Below are positions 55,155-64,000 of a DNA stretch of 64,000 bases, in pieces; within the stretch, counting starts at the first letter, position 1, and every line of letters starts with the position of its first letter. The stretch lies in contig NZ_JFHC01000007.1 of NCBI RefSeq assembly GCF_000698595.1, forward strand, positions 1-64,000. The letters run 5' to 3'. Origin of the DNA: Caballeronia glathei (GTDB lineage Bacteria; Pseudomonadota; Gammaproteobacteria; Burkholderiales; Burkholderiaceae). The notes below the pieces were generated by a model, which made no database searches, was not told the origin of the DNA, and saw nothing but the letters and a program-made list of their open reading frames with translations. The position numbers and the translations under genes are program-made.

Positions 55155-56057
55155 CTACTCGTCGAACGAGTAGTGCGCGGCCACGCGCAGCACCGACTCC
55201 CTGAACGATGCCACCAGGTCCGAGCGTATGCCGCTGCTCGGGTACGAGAGCACGTATTCGTAGTCGATCGCGGTCTCGAACGGGCGCACGACCACGCCGT
55301 GCGCCCGCCACACCTTGGCCGCGAACGGCTCCACGATCGATACGCCCAGCCCGCCCGCCACCATCGCGTAGCGCGTGTGCGCGGTGTCGGTGAGGACCGT
55401 GTAGTTCGGTCGCTCCTCGGTGGCCGAGATGGTCGACTGCTCGGCCTCGTACAGCTGCCGCGAGTTCGGCAGCCAGCCGATGATCCGCTCGCCGCGCAGG
55501 TCCTGCGCGCGCACCACCTTCTTTTTCGCGAGCTTGTGGGTGGCCGGCATCGCGCAGAGGGCGCGCGTTTTCAGGAGCGTCTCGACCTCGATCCCCGCGA
55601 CCGCCGGAAACGCCTGGCTGATCGCGACGTCCGCCTTGTGGTTCTGCAGGTTCACGAGCACTTCGGGCACCTTCACCGAATCCACGCGGATCGGCACGCC
55701 CGGATGGCGGCCGACGAAATCCGCGAGGATCGGCGGCAGCAGGGTGGTGGCGAGCACCGGCATGCACGCGACGGTGAGCGCTTCGGAGGCTTCGTCGCGG
55801 ATCATGTCGGCGACCTGCTTCAGCCGCTCGAGCCCGAGAAAATTCTCCTCGACCGACTTGTAGAAGCGCAGGCCAGCCGTGGTCGGATTGAGACGGCCGC
55901 CGATTCTACTGAACAGGCTAAAACCGAGATCGGCCTCTAAATCGGCGATCAGCCGGCTGATCGCCGGCTGAGTGACATGCATTTTTCGCGCGGCACCGAC
56001 ACTGGTGCCGGTCATTATCAGGCTTCGGAAAGCTTCGATCTGGCGGAAACGGATCAT
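55155..56057 (-). CDS. LysR-family transcriptional regulator
   Basis: A 300-residue LysR protein. The N-terminal helix-turn-helix MIRFRQIEAFRSLIMTGTSVGAARKMHVTQPAISRLIADLEADLG is followed by a co-inducer domain (ALTVACMPVLATTLLPPILADF). It is divergent from the opp operon, so it may control it; the effector is not known. It converges with the VOC gene. Confidence 0.88.
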   Translation of the reverse strand: MIRFRQIEAFRSLIMTGTSVGAARKMHVTQPAISRLIADLEADLGFSLFSRIGGRLNPTTAGLRFYKSVEENFLGLERLKQVADMIRDEASEALTVACMPVLATTLLPPILADFVGRHPGVPIRVDSVKVPEVLVNLQNHKADVAISQAFPAVAGIEVETLLKTRALCAMPATHKLAKKKVVRAQDLRGERIIGWLPNSRQLYEAEQSTISATEERPNYTVLTDTAHTRYAMVAGGLGVSIVEPFAAKVWRAHGVVVRPFETAIDYEYVLSYPSSGIRSDLVASFRESVLRVAAHYSFDE

Positions 56058-56452
56058 CGTTCAAGGCGGCCCTACGTGAACAGCAAGGAAACGGATGTTA
56101 TATGAAACAAACGTTTGCCGCCCGGGCTTCCCCGCGTTCCTGCCGATAAAGCGAGGGTTCCGGCACCCCTGCGTCAGCCTATGCATAAAACGTATTACCT
56201 ATAAGCACATGTGAGTGGATTCCGCCTTATTGTTGCGAAATACTCGCCGCCAGCCTGAATTGGTGTTGTAAGTGAATCAACCGATTTCGTAAGGAAAACG
56301 GACGGCGGCGATGGTTCAGTCAGAAAGCTGAATGTTAGTTTCACTAAGATTATTCGCATGTCCGTTTAGCTGGATCGAGATAAACGCGCCGCTGATCAGA
56401 ATCTTCTCTGAACCGGCCTGCATGACCAAACGAAACAATAAGAGAGGACCCC
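56058..56452. promoter_or_regulatory. Divergent promoter region of LysR and opp
   Basis: About 395 nt, more AT-rich than its surroundings, without a supported gene. The stretch near 56184-56260 (CATAAAACGTATTACC, CTTATTGTTGCG) is a likely promoter and LysR-binding area. GAGAGGA before the oppA ATG is its ribosome-binding site. No clean T-N11-A palindrome could be chosen. Confidence 0.45.
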
Positions 56453-58132
56453 ATGACGCTCTTCGCATTATCTGAATCCGGCCGTGCCCTCAGTGGCTCG
56501 CATGCCGCGCCGTCGAGCGGTGCGGCAAAACGCGCCGCCGCGGCGGCGCTCGTCGCGCTCTCGGGTGCAATGGCCGTCTGCGCGCACGCGGCGAACGTGC
56601 CCGGCGGCGTGCAGCTCGCGTCAAAGCAGGAACTCGTGCGCAACAACGCGTCGGAAGTCGAGACGCTCGACCCGACGCTCGCGGAAACCGTCCCGGCGAA
56701 CAACGTCACGCGCGATCTCTTCGAGGGCCTGACCGCGACCGACGCCGACGGCAACGTGCTGCCGGGCGTCGCGCAGACGTGGGAGCAGAAGGACCCGACC
56801 ACGTGGATCTTCCATCTGCGCAAGAACGCCCGGTGGTCCAATGGCGGGGCCGTCACCGCAAACGATTTCGTCTACGGCTGCCAGCGGCTCGTGGACCCGA
56901 AAACGGCCTCGCCGTATGCGAGCACGTACGGCGCGTTCCTGCAGAACGGCCCGGAGATCGTCGCCGGCAAGAAGCCGGTGAGCGAGCTCGGCGTGCGCGC
57001 AATCGATGCGCTCACGCTCGAAGTGAAGACGCCGTATCCGGTGCTGTTCCTGCCGGAGCTGATGTCGAACACGAACCTCGGGCCGGTGAACAAGGCCGCG
57101 GTCGACAAGTACGGCCGCGACTGGACGAAGCCGGGCAAGCTCGTCAGCAACGGCGCGTTTCAGTTGTCCGACTGGCAGGTCAACAGCAAGCTCGTGCTCA
57201 CGAAAAATCCCCAATACTGGGACGTCGCCCATGTGCAACTGAGCCAGGTGACGTATCTGCCCGTCGAGGATGAAAATACCGACATCAAGCTTTTCCAGTC
57301 GGGCGAGAACGACTGGGTGAACCAGTTGCCGTCGGGCACGTACCAGAAGTACAAGCAGCAGTTCCCCGCCGAGATCCGCAACGCGCCGATGCTCGGGCTG
57401 CGCTACTACTCGTTCAACAACAAGGACCCGCTGCTGAAGGACGTGCGCGTGCGAAAGGCGCTTTCAATGGTCATCGATCGCGACATCCTCGCCCAGCGCG
57501 TGACCGCCGACGGGCAACTTGCCGCTTACGGCGTGATTCCGAAGGGCGTGAAGGGCGCCGACGTGACGGCCTACGACTGGGCCGCGTGGCCCATGGCAAA
57601 GCGCGTCGAGGAGGCGAAGAAGCTTCTGGCCGAAGCCGGCGTGAAGCCCGGCACGAAGATTCGCTTCGCGATGAACACCAGCGAATATCACAAGAAGATG
57701 GCGATTTTCGCGGCATCGGAATGGAAGACGAAGCTTGGTCTCGATACCGAGATCGAGTCGATGGAATTCAAGGTGCTCGTGAAGAAGCGTCATGACGGCG
57801 ACTACCAGATCGCCCGCAACGGCTGGGTGGCGGACTACAACGACGCGACCACGTTTCTCACGCTCGTGCAGTGCAATTCGGAACAGAACGACAATGGCAA
57901 CTGCAATCCGAAAGCCGACGCGCTGATCCGCGAGGCCAACGAGACCACCGACCAGGCGAAGCGCACCCGATTGCAGACGCAGGCGGCGAAGCTCGTGATG
58001 GACGACTATCCGCTGCTGCCGCTCCTGCAGTACACGCTGGTGCGGCTGGTCAAGAGCTATGTCGGCGGGTACTCGCTGAAGAACCCGATGGACCGGTACC
58101 GCAGCAAGGACCTCTACATCGTCAAGCACTGA
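56453..58132 (+). CDS. oppA: Oligopeptide ABC transporter substrate-binding protein
   Basis: A 559-residue OppA/MppA-type protein. After a signal sequence (hydrophobic AAAAALVALSGAMAVCAHAA) the mature part opens with VPGGVQLASKQELVRNNASEVETLDPTLAETVPANNVTRDLFEGL, the typical OppA start, and the C-terminus has QLLPLLQYTLVRLVKSYVGGY-like sequence. It captures short peptides in the periplasm for the two permeases and two ATPases encoded downstream. Confidence 0.92.
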   Translation: MTLFALSESGRALSGSHAAPSSGAAKRAAAAALVALSGAMAVCAHAANVPGGVQLASKQELVRNNASEVETLDPTLAETVPANNVTRDLFEGLTATDADGNVLPGVAQTWEQKDPTTWIFHLRKNARWSNGGAVTANDFVYGCQRLVDPKTASPYASTYGAFLQNGPEIVAGKKPVSELGVRAIDALTLEVKTPYPVLFLPELMSNTNLGPVNKAAVDKYGRDWTKPGKLVSNGAFQLSDWQVNSKLVLTKNPQYWDVAHVQLSQVTYLPVEDENTDIKLFQSGENDWVNQLPSGTYQKYKQQFPAEIRNAPMLGLRYYSFNNKDPLLKDVRVRKALSMVIDRDILAQRVTADGQLAAYGVIPKGVKGADVTAYDWAAWPMAKRVEEAKKLLAEAGVKPGTKIRFAMNTSEYHKKMAIFAASEWKTKLGLDTEIESMEFKVLVKKRHDGDYQIARNGWVADYNDATTFLTLVQCNSEQNDNGNCNPKADALIREANETTDQAKRTRLQTQAAKLVMDDYPLLPLLQYTLVRLVKSYVGGYSLKNPMDRYRSKDLYIVKH

Positions 58133-58187
58133 GGCAGCCACGACGGCGCCGCGCCCGTGCGCGCGCCGTTCGCGAGGAGGAAAACAC

Positions 58188-59108
58188 ATGTGGTCCTATA
58201 CCCTGAGGCGCGTGCTGCTGACGCTGCCCACGCTGCTCATCGTCGTCACGGTCTGCTATCTGCTGCTGCACGCCACACCCGGCGGCCCGTTCGACGGCGA
58301 GCGCAAGGTCTCCGCCGAAGTGCTCGCCAACCTGCAGGCGAAGTACCACCTCGGCGAGCCGCTGTGGAAGCAGTACCTGCTGTATCTCGGGAGCCTGCTG
58401 CACGGCGATCTCGGCGCGTCGTTCCGTTACGCCGACTGGAGCGTGAACGAGCTCGTGCTGCGCGCGCTGCCGGTGTCGCTCACGATCGGCGGCGTCTCGA
58501 TGCTGCTTGCACTCGTGATCGGCTTGACGCTCGGCGTGCTCGCCGCGCTCTACCGCAACAGTCCCGCGGACTACCTGTTGATGCTCGTCGGCAACGCAGG
58601 CAGCGCGTTCCCGTCGTTCGTGATCGGGCCGGTGCTGATCCTCGTGTTCGCGATTCAGCTGAGGTGGCTGCCCGCGGGCGGCTGGAACGGCTTCGGGGTC
58701 CGCTACATGGTCCTGCCCGTCATTCTGCTCGTCACGATCAACGTGGCGACGATCGGCCGCGTGACGCGCGCGAGCCTGATCGAGACGATGAACACGAACT
58801 ACATCCGCACCGCGTACGCGAAGGGCCTGTCGCGCCGGACCATCGTGTTTCGCCACGCACTGCGCCCGACGCTGATCCCGGTCGTCTCGGTGATCGGTCC
58901 GCTCGCGATTTCGTCGATCACGGCGGCGGTCGTCACCGAATCGGTGTTCTCGCTGCCGGGCATCGGCAAGCTGATCGTGAACGGCGCGGCGAACCGCGAC
59001 TACACGCTCGTGCTCGGCCTCGTCGTGCTGGTGACCGTGGTGGCCGTGCTGCTCAACCTGCTCGTCGATCTCGCGTATGCGTGGCTCGATCCGAAAATCC
59101 GCTACTGA
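58188..59108 (+). CDS. oppB: Oligopeptide ABC transporter permease OppB
   Basis: A 306-residue permease with six helices. MWSYTLRRVLLTLPTLLIVVTVCYLLLHATPGGPFDGE is the OppB/DppB N-terminus, and the coupling loop is ASLIETMNTNYIRTAYAKGLSRRTIVFRHALRPTLIPVVS (residues about 198-236). GAGGAGG-like ribosome-binding sequence precedes the ATG. Its stop overlaps the next ATG (TGATG). Confidence 0.93.
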   Translation: MWSYTLRRVLLTLPTLLIVVTVCYLLLHATPGGPFDGERKVSAEVLANLQAKYHLGEPLWKQYLLYLGSLLHGDLGASFRYADWSVNELVLRALPVSLTIGGVSMLLALVIGLTLGVLAALYRNSPADYLLMLVGNAGSAFPSFVIGPVLILVFAIQLRWLPAGGWNGFGVRYMVLPVILLVTINVATIGRVTRASLIETMNTNYIRTAYAKGLSRRTIVFRHALRPTLIPVVSVIGPLAISSITAAVVTESVFSLPGIGKLIVNGAANRDYTLVLGLVVLVTVVAVLLNLLVDLAYAWLDPKIRY

Positions 59109-60018
59109 TGATGAGGCCAGCGATGAAAGCTTCTCTCGCGCCGCTGCTGCAAAAGGCCGCCGACGCGCCGCTCGAAGGCCGCAGCCCCTGGCAGGACGCA
59201 CGCCTGCGCTTCATGCGCAACAAGGCGGCCGTCGCGAGCCTCCTGATGCTCGCGGTGATCACGCTCGCGTGCATCGCCGGCCCGATGCTGCTGCCGAACC
59301 AGTTCGATTCCGCTGACTGGAACGCGATGAGCGCGGGGCCCACGTTCGCCGGCTGGCACCTCTTCGGCACCGATGAAACCGGCCGCGACCTGCTGGTGCG
59401 CTGCCTGATCGGCGGGCGCGTGTCGCTCATGATCGGCGCGCTCGCCACGCTCACCTCCGTCACGCTCGGCATCGTGTGGGGCGCGATCGCGGGCTTCGTC
59501 GGCGGGCGCGTGGACAACGCGATGATGCGCATCGTCGACATGATGTATGCGATTCCCTACCTGCTGATCGCGATCCTGATGGTGACGCTGCTCGGGCGCG
59601 AGTTCTACCTCGTCGTGCTGACCATCACCGTGTTCTCGTGGATGGACATGGCGCGCGTCGTGCGCGGCCAGACGCTTGCGATCCGCTCGAAGGAATACGT
59701 CGAGGCCGCACGCGCGATCGGCGTATCGACGGGCGGCATCATCGTGCGCCACGTCGTGCCCAATCTGCTTGGGATCGTCGCGATCTACACGACCGTGACC
59801 GTGCCCGGCGTGATCCTGACCGAATCGGTGCTGTCGTTCCTCGGCCTGGGCGTGCAGGAGCCGATGACCAGCTGGGGCGTGCTGATCCAGGACGGTGTCG
59901 GCGTGATGGAAACCGCGCCGTGGATCCTGCTGTTTCCGGCGGGGCTCCTGTCGGTGACGCTCTATTGCATCAACTTTGTGGGCGACGGGCTGCGTGACGC
60001 GCTCGACCCGAAGGACCG

Positions 60019-60022
<4 letters not shown>
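59108..60022 (+). CDS. oppC: Oligopeptide ABC transporter permease OppC
   Basis: A 304-residue permease. PWQDARLRFMRNKAAVASLLMLAVITLACIAGPMLLPN gives the N-terminal helix and FGTDETGRDLLVRCLIGGRVSLMIG the conserved OppC segment; the coupling loop is AAARAIGVSTGGIIVRHVVPNLLG-like. ATG 59108 overlaps the oppB stop; ATG 59111 or 59123 (GAGG eight bases before) are alternatives. Its stop overlaps the next GTG. Confidence 0.92.
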
Positions 60023-61021
<999 letters not shown>

Positions 61022-61029
<8 letters not shown>

Positions 61030-62005
61030 GCAAACCATTCTCTCGGTGCGCGACGTGCAGGTGCACTTCAAGGTGAAGGCGAAGAGCCGCCTGCCGTGGG
61101 CGCCGCCGCGCACGCTGAAGGCTGTCGATGGCGTCAGCTTCGATCTGCGCGCCGGCGAAACGCTCGGCGTGGTCGGCGAATCGGGCTGCGGCAAGTCCAC
61201 GCTGTCGCGCGCGATCCTCAATCTCATCCCTGCGACGCAGGGCGAGATCGTGTGGATGGGCGAAACGCTTTCCACGGCGTCGCCGCGCGCGTGGCACGAC
61301 GTACGCCGCGACATCCAGATGATCTTCCAGGACCCGCTCGCCTCGCTCGATCCGCGCATGACGGTGGGGCAGATCATCGCGGAGCCGCTGCGGGAGCATC
61401 GGCGCGGGATGTCGAAGGAAGAAACGACGCAGCGCGTGCGCGCGATGATGGCGAAGGTCGGCCTGCGCGAGCAGATGATCAACCGCTATGCGCACGAGTT
61501 CTCGGGCGGGCAGTGCCAGCGCATCGGCATCGCGCGGGCGCTCGTCGTCGAGCCGAAGCTCGTGGTGTGCGACGAGCCGGTGTCGGCGCTCGATGTCTCG
61601 ATTCAGGCGCAGATCGTCAATTTGCTGAAGTCGCTGCAAGCCGAGATGGGGCTCGCGCTGATCTTCATCGCGCACGATCTCGCGGTGGTGAAGCACATTT
61701 CCGATCGCGTGATGGTGATGTATCTCGGTCACGTGATGGAGCTTGCCGGGAAGCACGCGCTCTACGCCGCGCCGCGCCATCCGTATACGCGCGCGCTCCT
61801 CTCGGCGGTGCCGGTGCCCGATCCGGCGGTCGAGCGCGCGAAGGTGGTGCAGATCCTCTCGGGCGACATCCCGAGTCCGATCGATCCGCCGTCGGGCTGC
61901 GTGTTCCATACGCGCTGCCCGATCGCGCAGCCGCGTTGCGCCACCGAGGTTCCTTCCTTGCGCGCGGTGTCGGACCATGCCGCCGCGGCCTGTCACTTTG
62001 CATGA
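61022..62005 (+). CDS. oppF: Oligopeptide ABC transporter ATP-binding protein OppF
   Basis: A 327-residue ATPase with Walker A GESGCGKST near residue 56, LSGGQ-type signature FSGGQCQRIGIARAL near 160, and Walker B LVVCDEPVSALD near 182. PPSGCVFHTRCPIAQPRC near the end is the Fe-S binding extension. It overlaps the oppD end by eight bases. It is the last opp gene; the 240 nt before the next gene contain a GCCCCG-CTGATAT-CGGGGC hairpin (62095-62113) without a T-run. Confidence 0.93.
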
Positions 62006-62243
62006 ACCACTTTGCCTGAACCACCTTGCACGAGCCATTTTGAAACCATGACCTGAAAAATCTTCACCCCCGCTGACGCCGCCTCCGGACCCACGCCCCG
62101 CTGATATCGGGGCAGGGAGCCGCGTTTTCCCTCGCCGCCACGTTCGACGCTCCGACCCTTCCGGTCGCCGGGCGCGGCCCTTTACGTCCCTTCGATTTGA
62201 AACGGCTTTAGGCAGTAACTGAATCATCCAGTGGAGATCGTCC

Positions 62244-63659
62244 GTGAAAAAACAAAAGCATTCACTCGCCTTATCGATTTTGCTGTTCAGCGGCCTGATG
62301 GCCGGAAGTGTCATCGCGCATGCCGATGAAACGGAAACCGAGGCCGAATTGCCGTCCCGGCATACGGAAGCGCCGCCGAGTTCACCGCCCAATTCCGAAG
62401 CCGATGCGCCGATCAGCAATCAGGCGAAATCGAATGGATTTATAGAAGATTCACATTTCAAGCTGCTGTTTCGCTCCTACACCGAACATTTCGAGATGAA
62501 GGGCGGCGGGAAGAAGGATGCGTGGGTTCTCGGCAATCAGGCGGTTTTTGAATCGGGTTATACGCGCGGTCTTTTCGGTGTCGGCGTCGACGCCTCGCTT
62601 TTCAGCGCGCTGAAACTGAATGGCGGGGTCGGGGCCGGTAATCGCGTGCACCTGAATGCGGACGGCACCGGACAAAACCAGCTTGCATGGACGTATCCCG
62701 GAGTGTGGGACGTGAAGGCGCGCGTCTCCAATACGGTGCTCAAATACGGCCAGCAACTGTTCGATAATCCGTTTCTCGTGCCCCACGATAATCGCGCATT
62801 GCCGCCGACTTACCGCGGCTTTTCGCTCGCGAGCGATGAAATCAGGAATCTGACGATCAAGGCGGGCAGCGTGGACGCTGTGCTGGCGCGCGGCATGACG
62901 AGCACCTCGTCGCTTTCGACGGAGTACGGCGGCATCAGGTTCAGCCGGTTCACGTACGCGGGTGGCGATTATACGATCGGCGACGATACCTCGTTCACGC
63001 TTTACGGCAGCCGCGCCGAAAATGTGTGGGATCAGTATTATTTCAACGCGACGCACAGTATCGGCAGCCCTTCGGCGATACGCTGGACCGGCGCGCTGAA
63101 TTACTATTACACGCACAATGTCGGGCAAAGCCGAAGCGGCCCGATCAATAACCACGCCTATAGCCTGGCGCTTTCCGGACAACATGGCGCCCATACGGTT
63201 CAGGTCGGTTTCCAGCAGATTGCGAGCAATCAGTTCTTCGATTATGTCGGCCAGTCGGCGGGGGATTATCTCGCCAACTCGCTCGACGTCGATTACAACG
63301 CGCCGCATGAAAAGTCGATCAGTCTTTCCTATTCGCTCAATTTCAAGGATTACGGCGTTCCGGGCCTGAAAATGACGGCATGGACCGCGTATGGCTGGGG
63401 TGCCGACGCGACAACTTCGGCGAATCGCTATGCCGATCCGGATAGCGCGCTTCACGGACTTTACTGGAAAGACGGACAGCCGGTTCACGGCACGCATTAC
63501 GAATTCGGCGTCATTCCAAGCTATACGGTGGCGAGCGGCAAGCTGAAGGACACCAGCATCAAGTTTTATTACATGCATCACCACGGCAGCAAATACTATT
63601 CGGACAGCACGAGCGACGTGTACCGTCTGATGATCAACGTGCCGGTGAACGTGTTCTGA
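62244..63659 (+). CDS. OprD-family outer-membrane porin
   Basis: A 471-residue porin. A signal peptide (MKKQKHSLALSILLFSGLMAGSVIAHA) is followed by a Glu/Pro-rich linker (about 28-60), then the OprD barrel: SNGFIEDSHFKLLFRSYTEHF, ALPPTYRGFSLASDEI, and a C-terminus ending VYRLMINVPVNVF with a terminal Phe. OprD porins pass small peptides, amino acids and acids. It follows the opp genes but has its own upstream region. Codons are richer in A/T (AAT, GAT, TAT, AAA) than in the genes before it. Ligand unknown. Confidence 0.87.
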   Translation: MKKQKHSLALSILLFSGLMAGSVIAHADETETEAELPSRHTEAPPSSPPNSEADAPISNQAKSNGFIEDSHFKLLFRSYTEHFEMKGGGKKDAWVLGNQAVFESGYTRGLFGVGVDASLFSALKLNGGVGAGNRVHLNADGTGQNQLAWTYPGVWDVKARVSNTVLKYGQQLFDNPFLVPHDNRALPPTYRGFSLASDEIRNLTIKAGSVDAVLARGMTSTSSLSTEYGGIRFSRFTYAGGDYTIGDDTSFTLYGSRAENVWDQYYFNATHSIGSPSAIRWTGALNYYYTHNVGQSRSGPINNHAYSLALSGQHGAHTVQVGFQQIASNQFFDYVGQSAGDYLANSLDVDYNAPHEKSISLSYSLNFKDYGVPGLKMTAWTAYGWGADATTSANRYADPDSALHGLYWKDGQPVHGTHYEFGVIPSYTVASGKLKDTSIKFYYMHHHGSKYYSDSTSDVYRLMINVPVNVF

Positions 63660-64000
63660 CCATCCGGCGACGGTTCGGCCCGCACGGACGGCCTCGGAAG
63701 CTTGCCGTAAACTTCGGGTCGACGCATGCTAGGGAAACCTACAATAAGAAAGTTAAACATTACGTTTGTCTTTCATATATAACTGCAACGTGTGCTGCGG
63801 ATCGCCATGTCTCGCATCACGCCTCCGGCCCGTCAGGCTTTCCTGCGGGCCTTTTTTTATGCATCCGCTGAAAGCAGTAAGCACTGGCTTTCAAACCATT
63901 ACAAATCCGGTGTGCCTAGTGAAAACCCCATCGATTCTTTCGCTTGACTTACTTGATATATCACATACTGTGTATATCTGATCGCTCATGAAAAGTTGAG
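63660..64000. other. AT-rich downstream region without a gene
   Basis: About 340 nt after the porin gene. It contains the porin terminator candidate (63827-63858), AT-rich blocks near 63740-63782 (AATAAGAAAGTTAAACATTACG, CATATATAA) and a GATATA-N12-TATATC inverted repeat at 63955-63978, with TTGACT nearby at 63944. This looks like the promoter area of a gene that lies beyond the window. No gene is supported in it. Confidence 0.5.
63827..63858 (+). terminator. Rho-independent terminator
   Basis: GGCCCG(T)CAGG pairs with CCTGCGGGCC around a CTTT loop (one bulged T), followed by seven Ts. It is a strong terminator on the plus strand, about 170 nt after the porin stop codon. The distance leaves room for a short RNA or a long 3' end. 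Confidence 0.9.

Overview
The window is GC-rich, gene-dense DNA of a beta-proteobacterium, most likely Burkholderiaceae of the Paraburkholderia/Caballeronia type. The inference rests on codon usage, the mixed aerobic/anaerobic-type cobalamin genes, the EutR-like AraC regulator next to eutBC, and closely related copies of an intergenic inverted-repeat element. No taxon was verified by search. I see no rRNA, complete tRNA, CRISPR array, transposase or phage genes.

Layout. 1-9023: cobalamin corrin-ring genes in two divergent arms. The minus arm (cobG-cobH-cobI-cbiG/cobJ) sits behind a clear cobalamin riboswitch; the plus arm is cobL-cbiD-cobK-cobM plus a DUF4186 gene. 9111-9863: a TerC-type membrane protein. 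10694-14214: an OpuC/YehZ-type osmoprotectant ABC importer. 14405-17026: OpgC-like acyltransferase, secreted esterase, an 8-bp tandem repeat and a DUF1328 miniprotein. 17051-24824: ethanolamine catabolism, with an AraC/EutR-like regulator, a sigma-54 activator, eutC, eutB and an ethanolamine permease. An ~850-bp inverted repeat lies between the permease gene and eutB. 25066-27221: selU and a COG0701-type permease. 27225-31429: two IclR regulators, a metallo-beta-lactamase-fold protein and an MFS transporter. 31517-36697: GST, then a Fur-type iron locus (TonB receptor, PepSY membrane protein, zinc-ribbon membrane protein). 37236-38588: dctA. 38892-49428: a deoxyribose locus with deoC, an ALDH16-like double aldehyde dehydrogenase, a FucU/RbsD mutarotase, a ribokinase-family kinase, a four-gene sugar ABC importer and convergent deoR. 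49668-55123: a 49-aa protein, NCS2 purine permease, ggt, SDR and VOC protein. 55155-63659: LysR regulator, oppABCDF and an OprD-like porin.

How the parts fit. Ethanolamine ammonia-lyase (EutBC) needs adenosylcobalamin, and most of the corrin-ring genes lie about 10 kb away, so supply and use of the cofactor are near each other. The deoxyribose locus is coherent: import, anomer interconversion, phosphorylation, aldolase cleavage, and oxidation of the acetaldehyde released, under a DeoR protein. A 16-bp palindrome upstream of deoC has the same outer arms as the Escherichia coli DeoR operator. The opp operon, ggt and the OprD porin together suggest use of peptides and gamma-glutamyl compounds, though that link is inference.

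The most unusual structure is the near-perfect inverted repeat at 22571-23418 (two 339-nt arms, about 25 mismatches by eye, 170-nt loop). The end of a related copy forms the first bases of the window, so the element is repeated in this genome.
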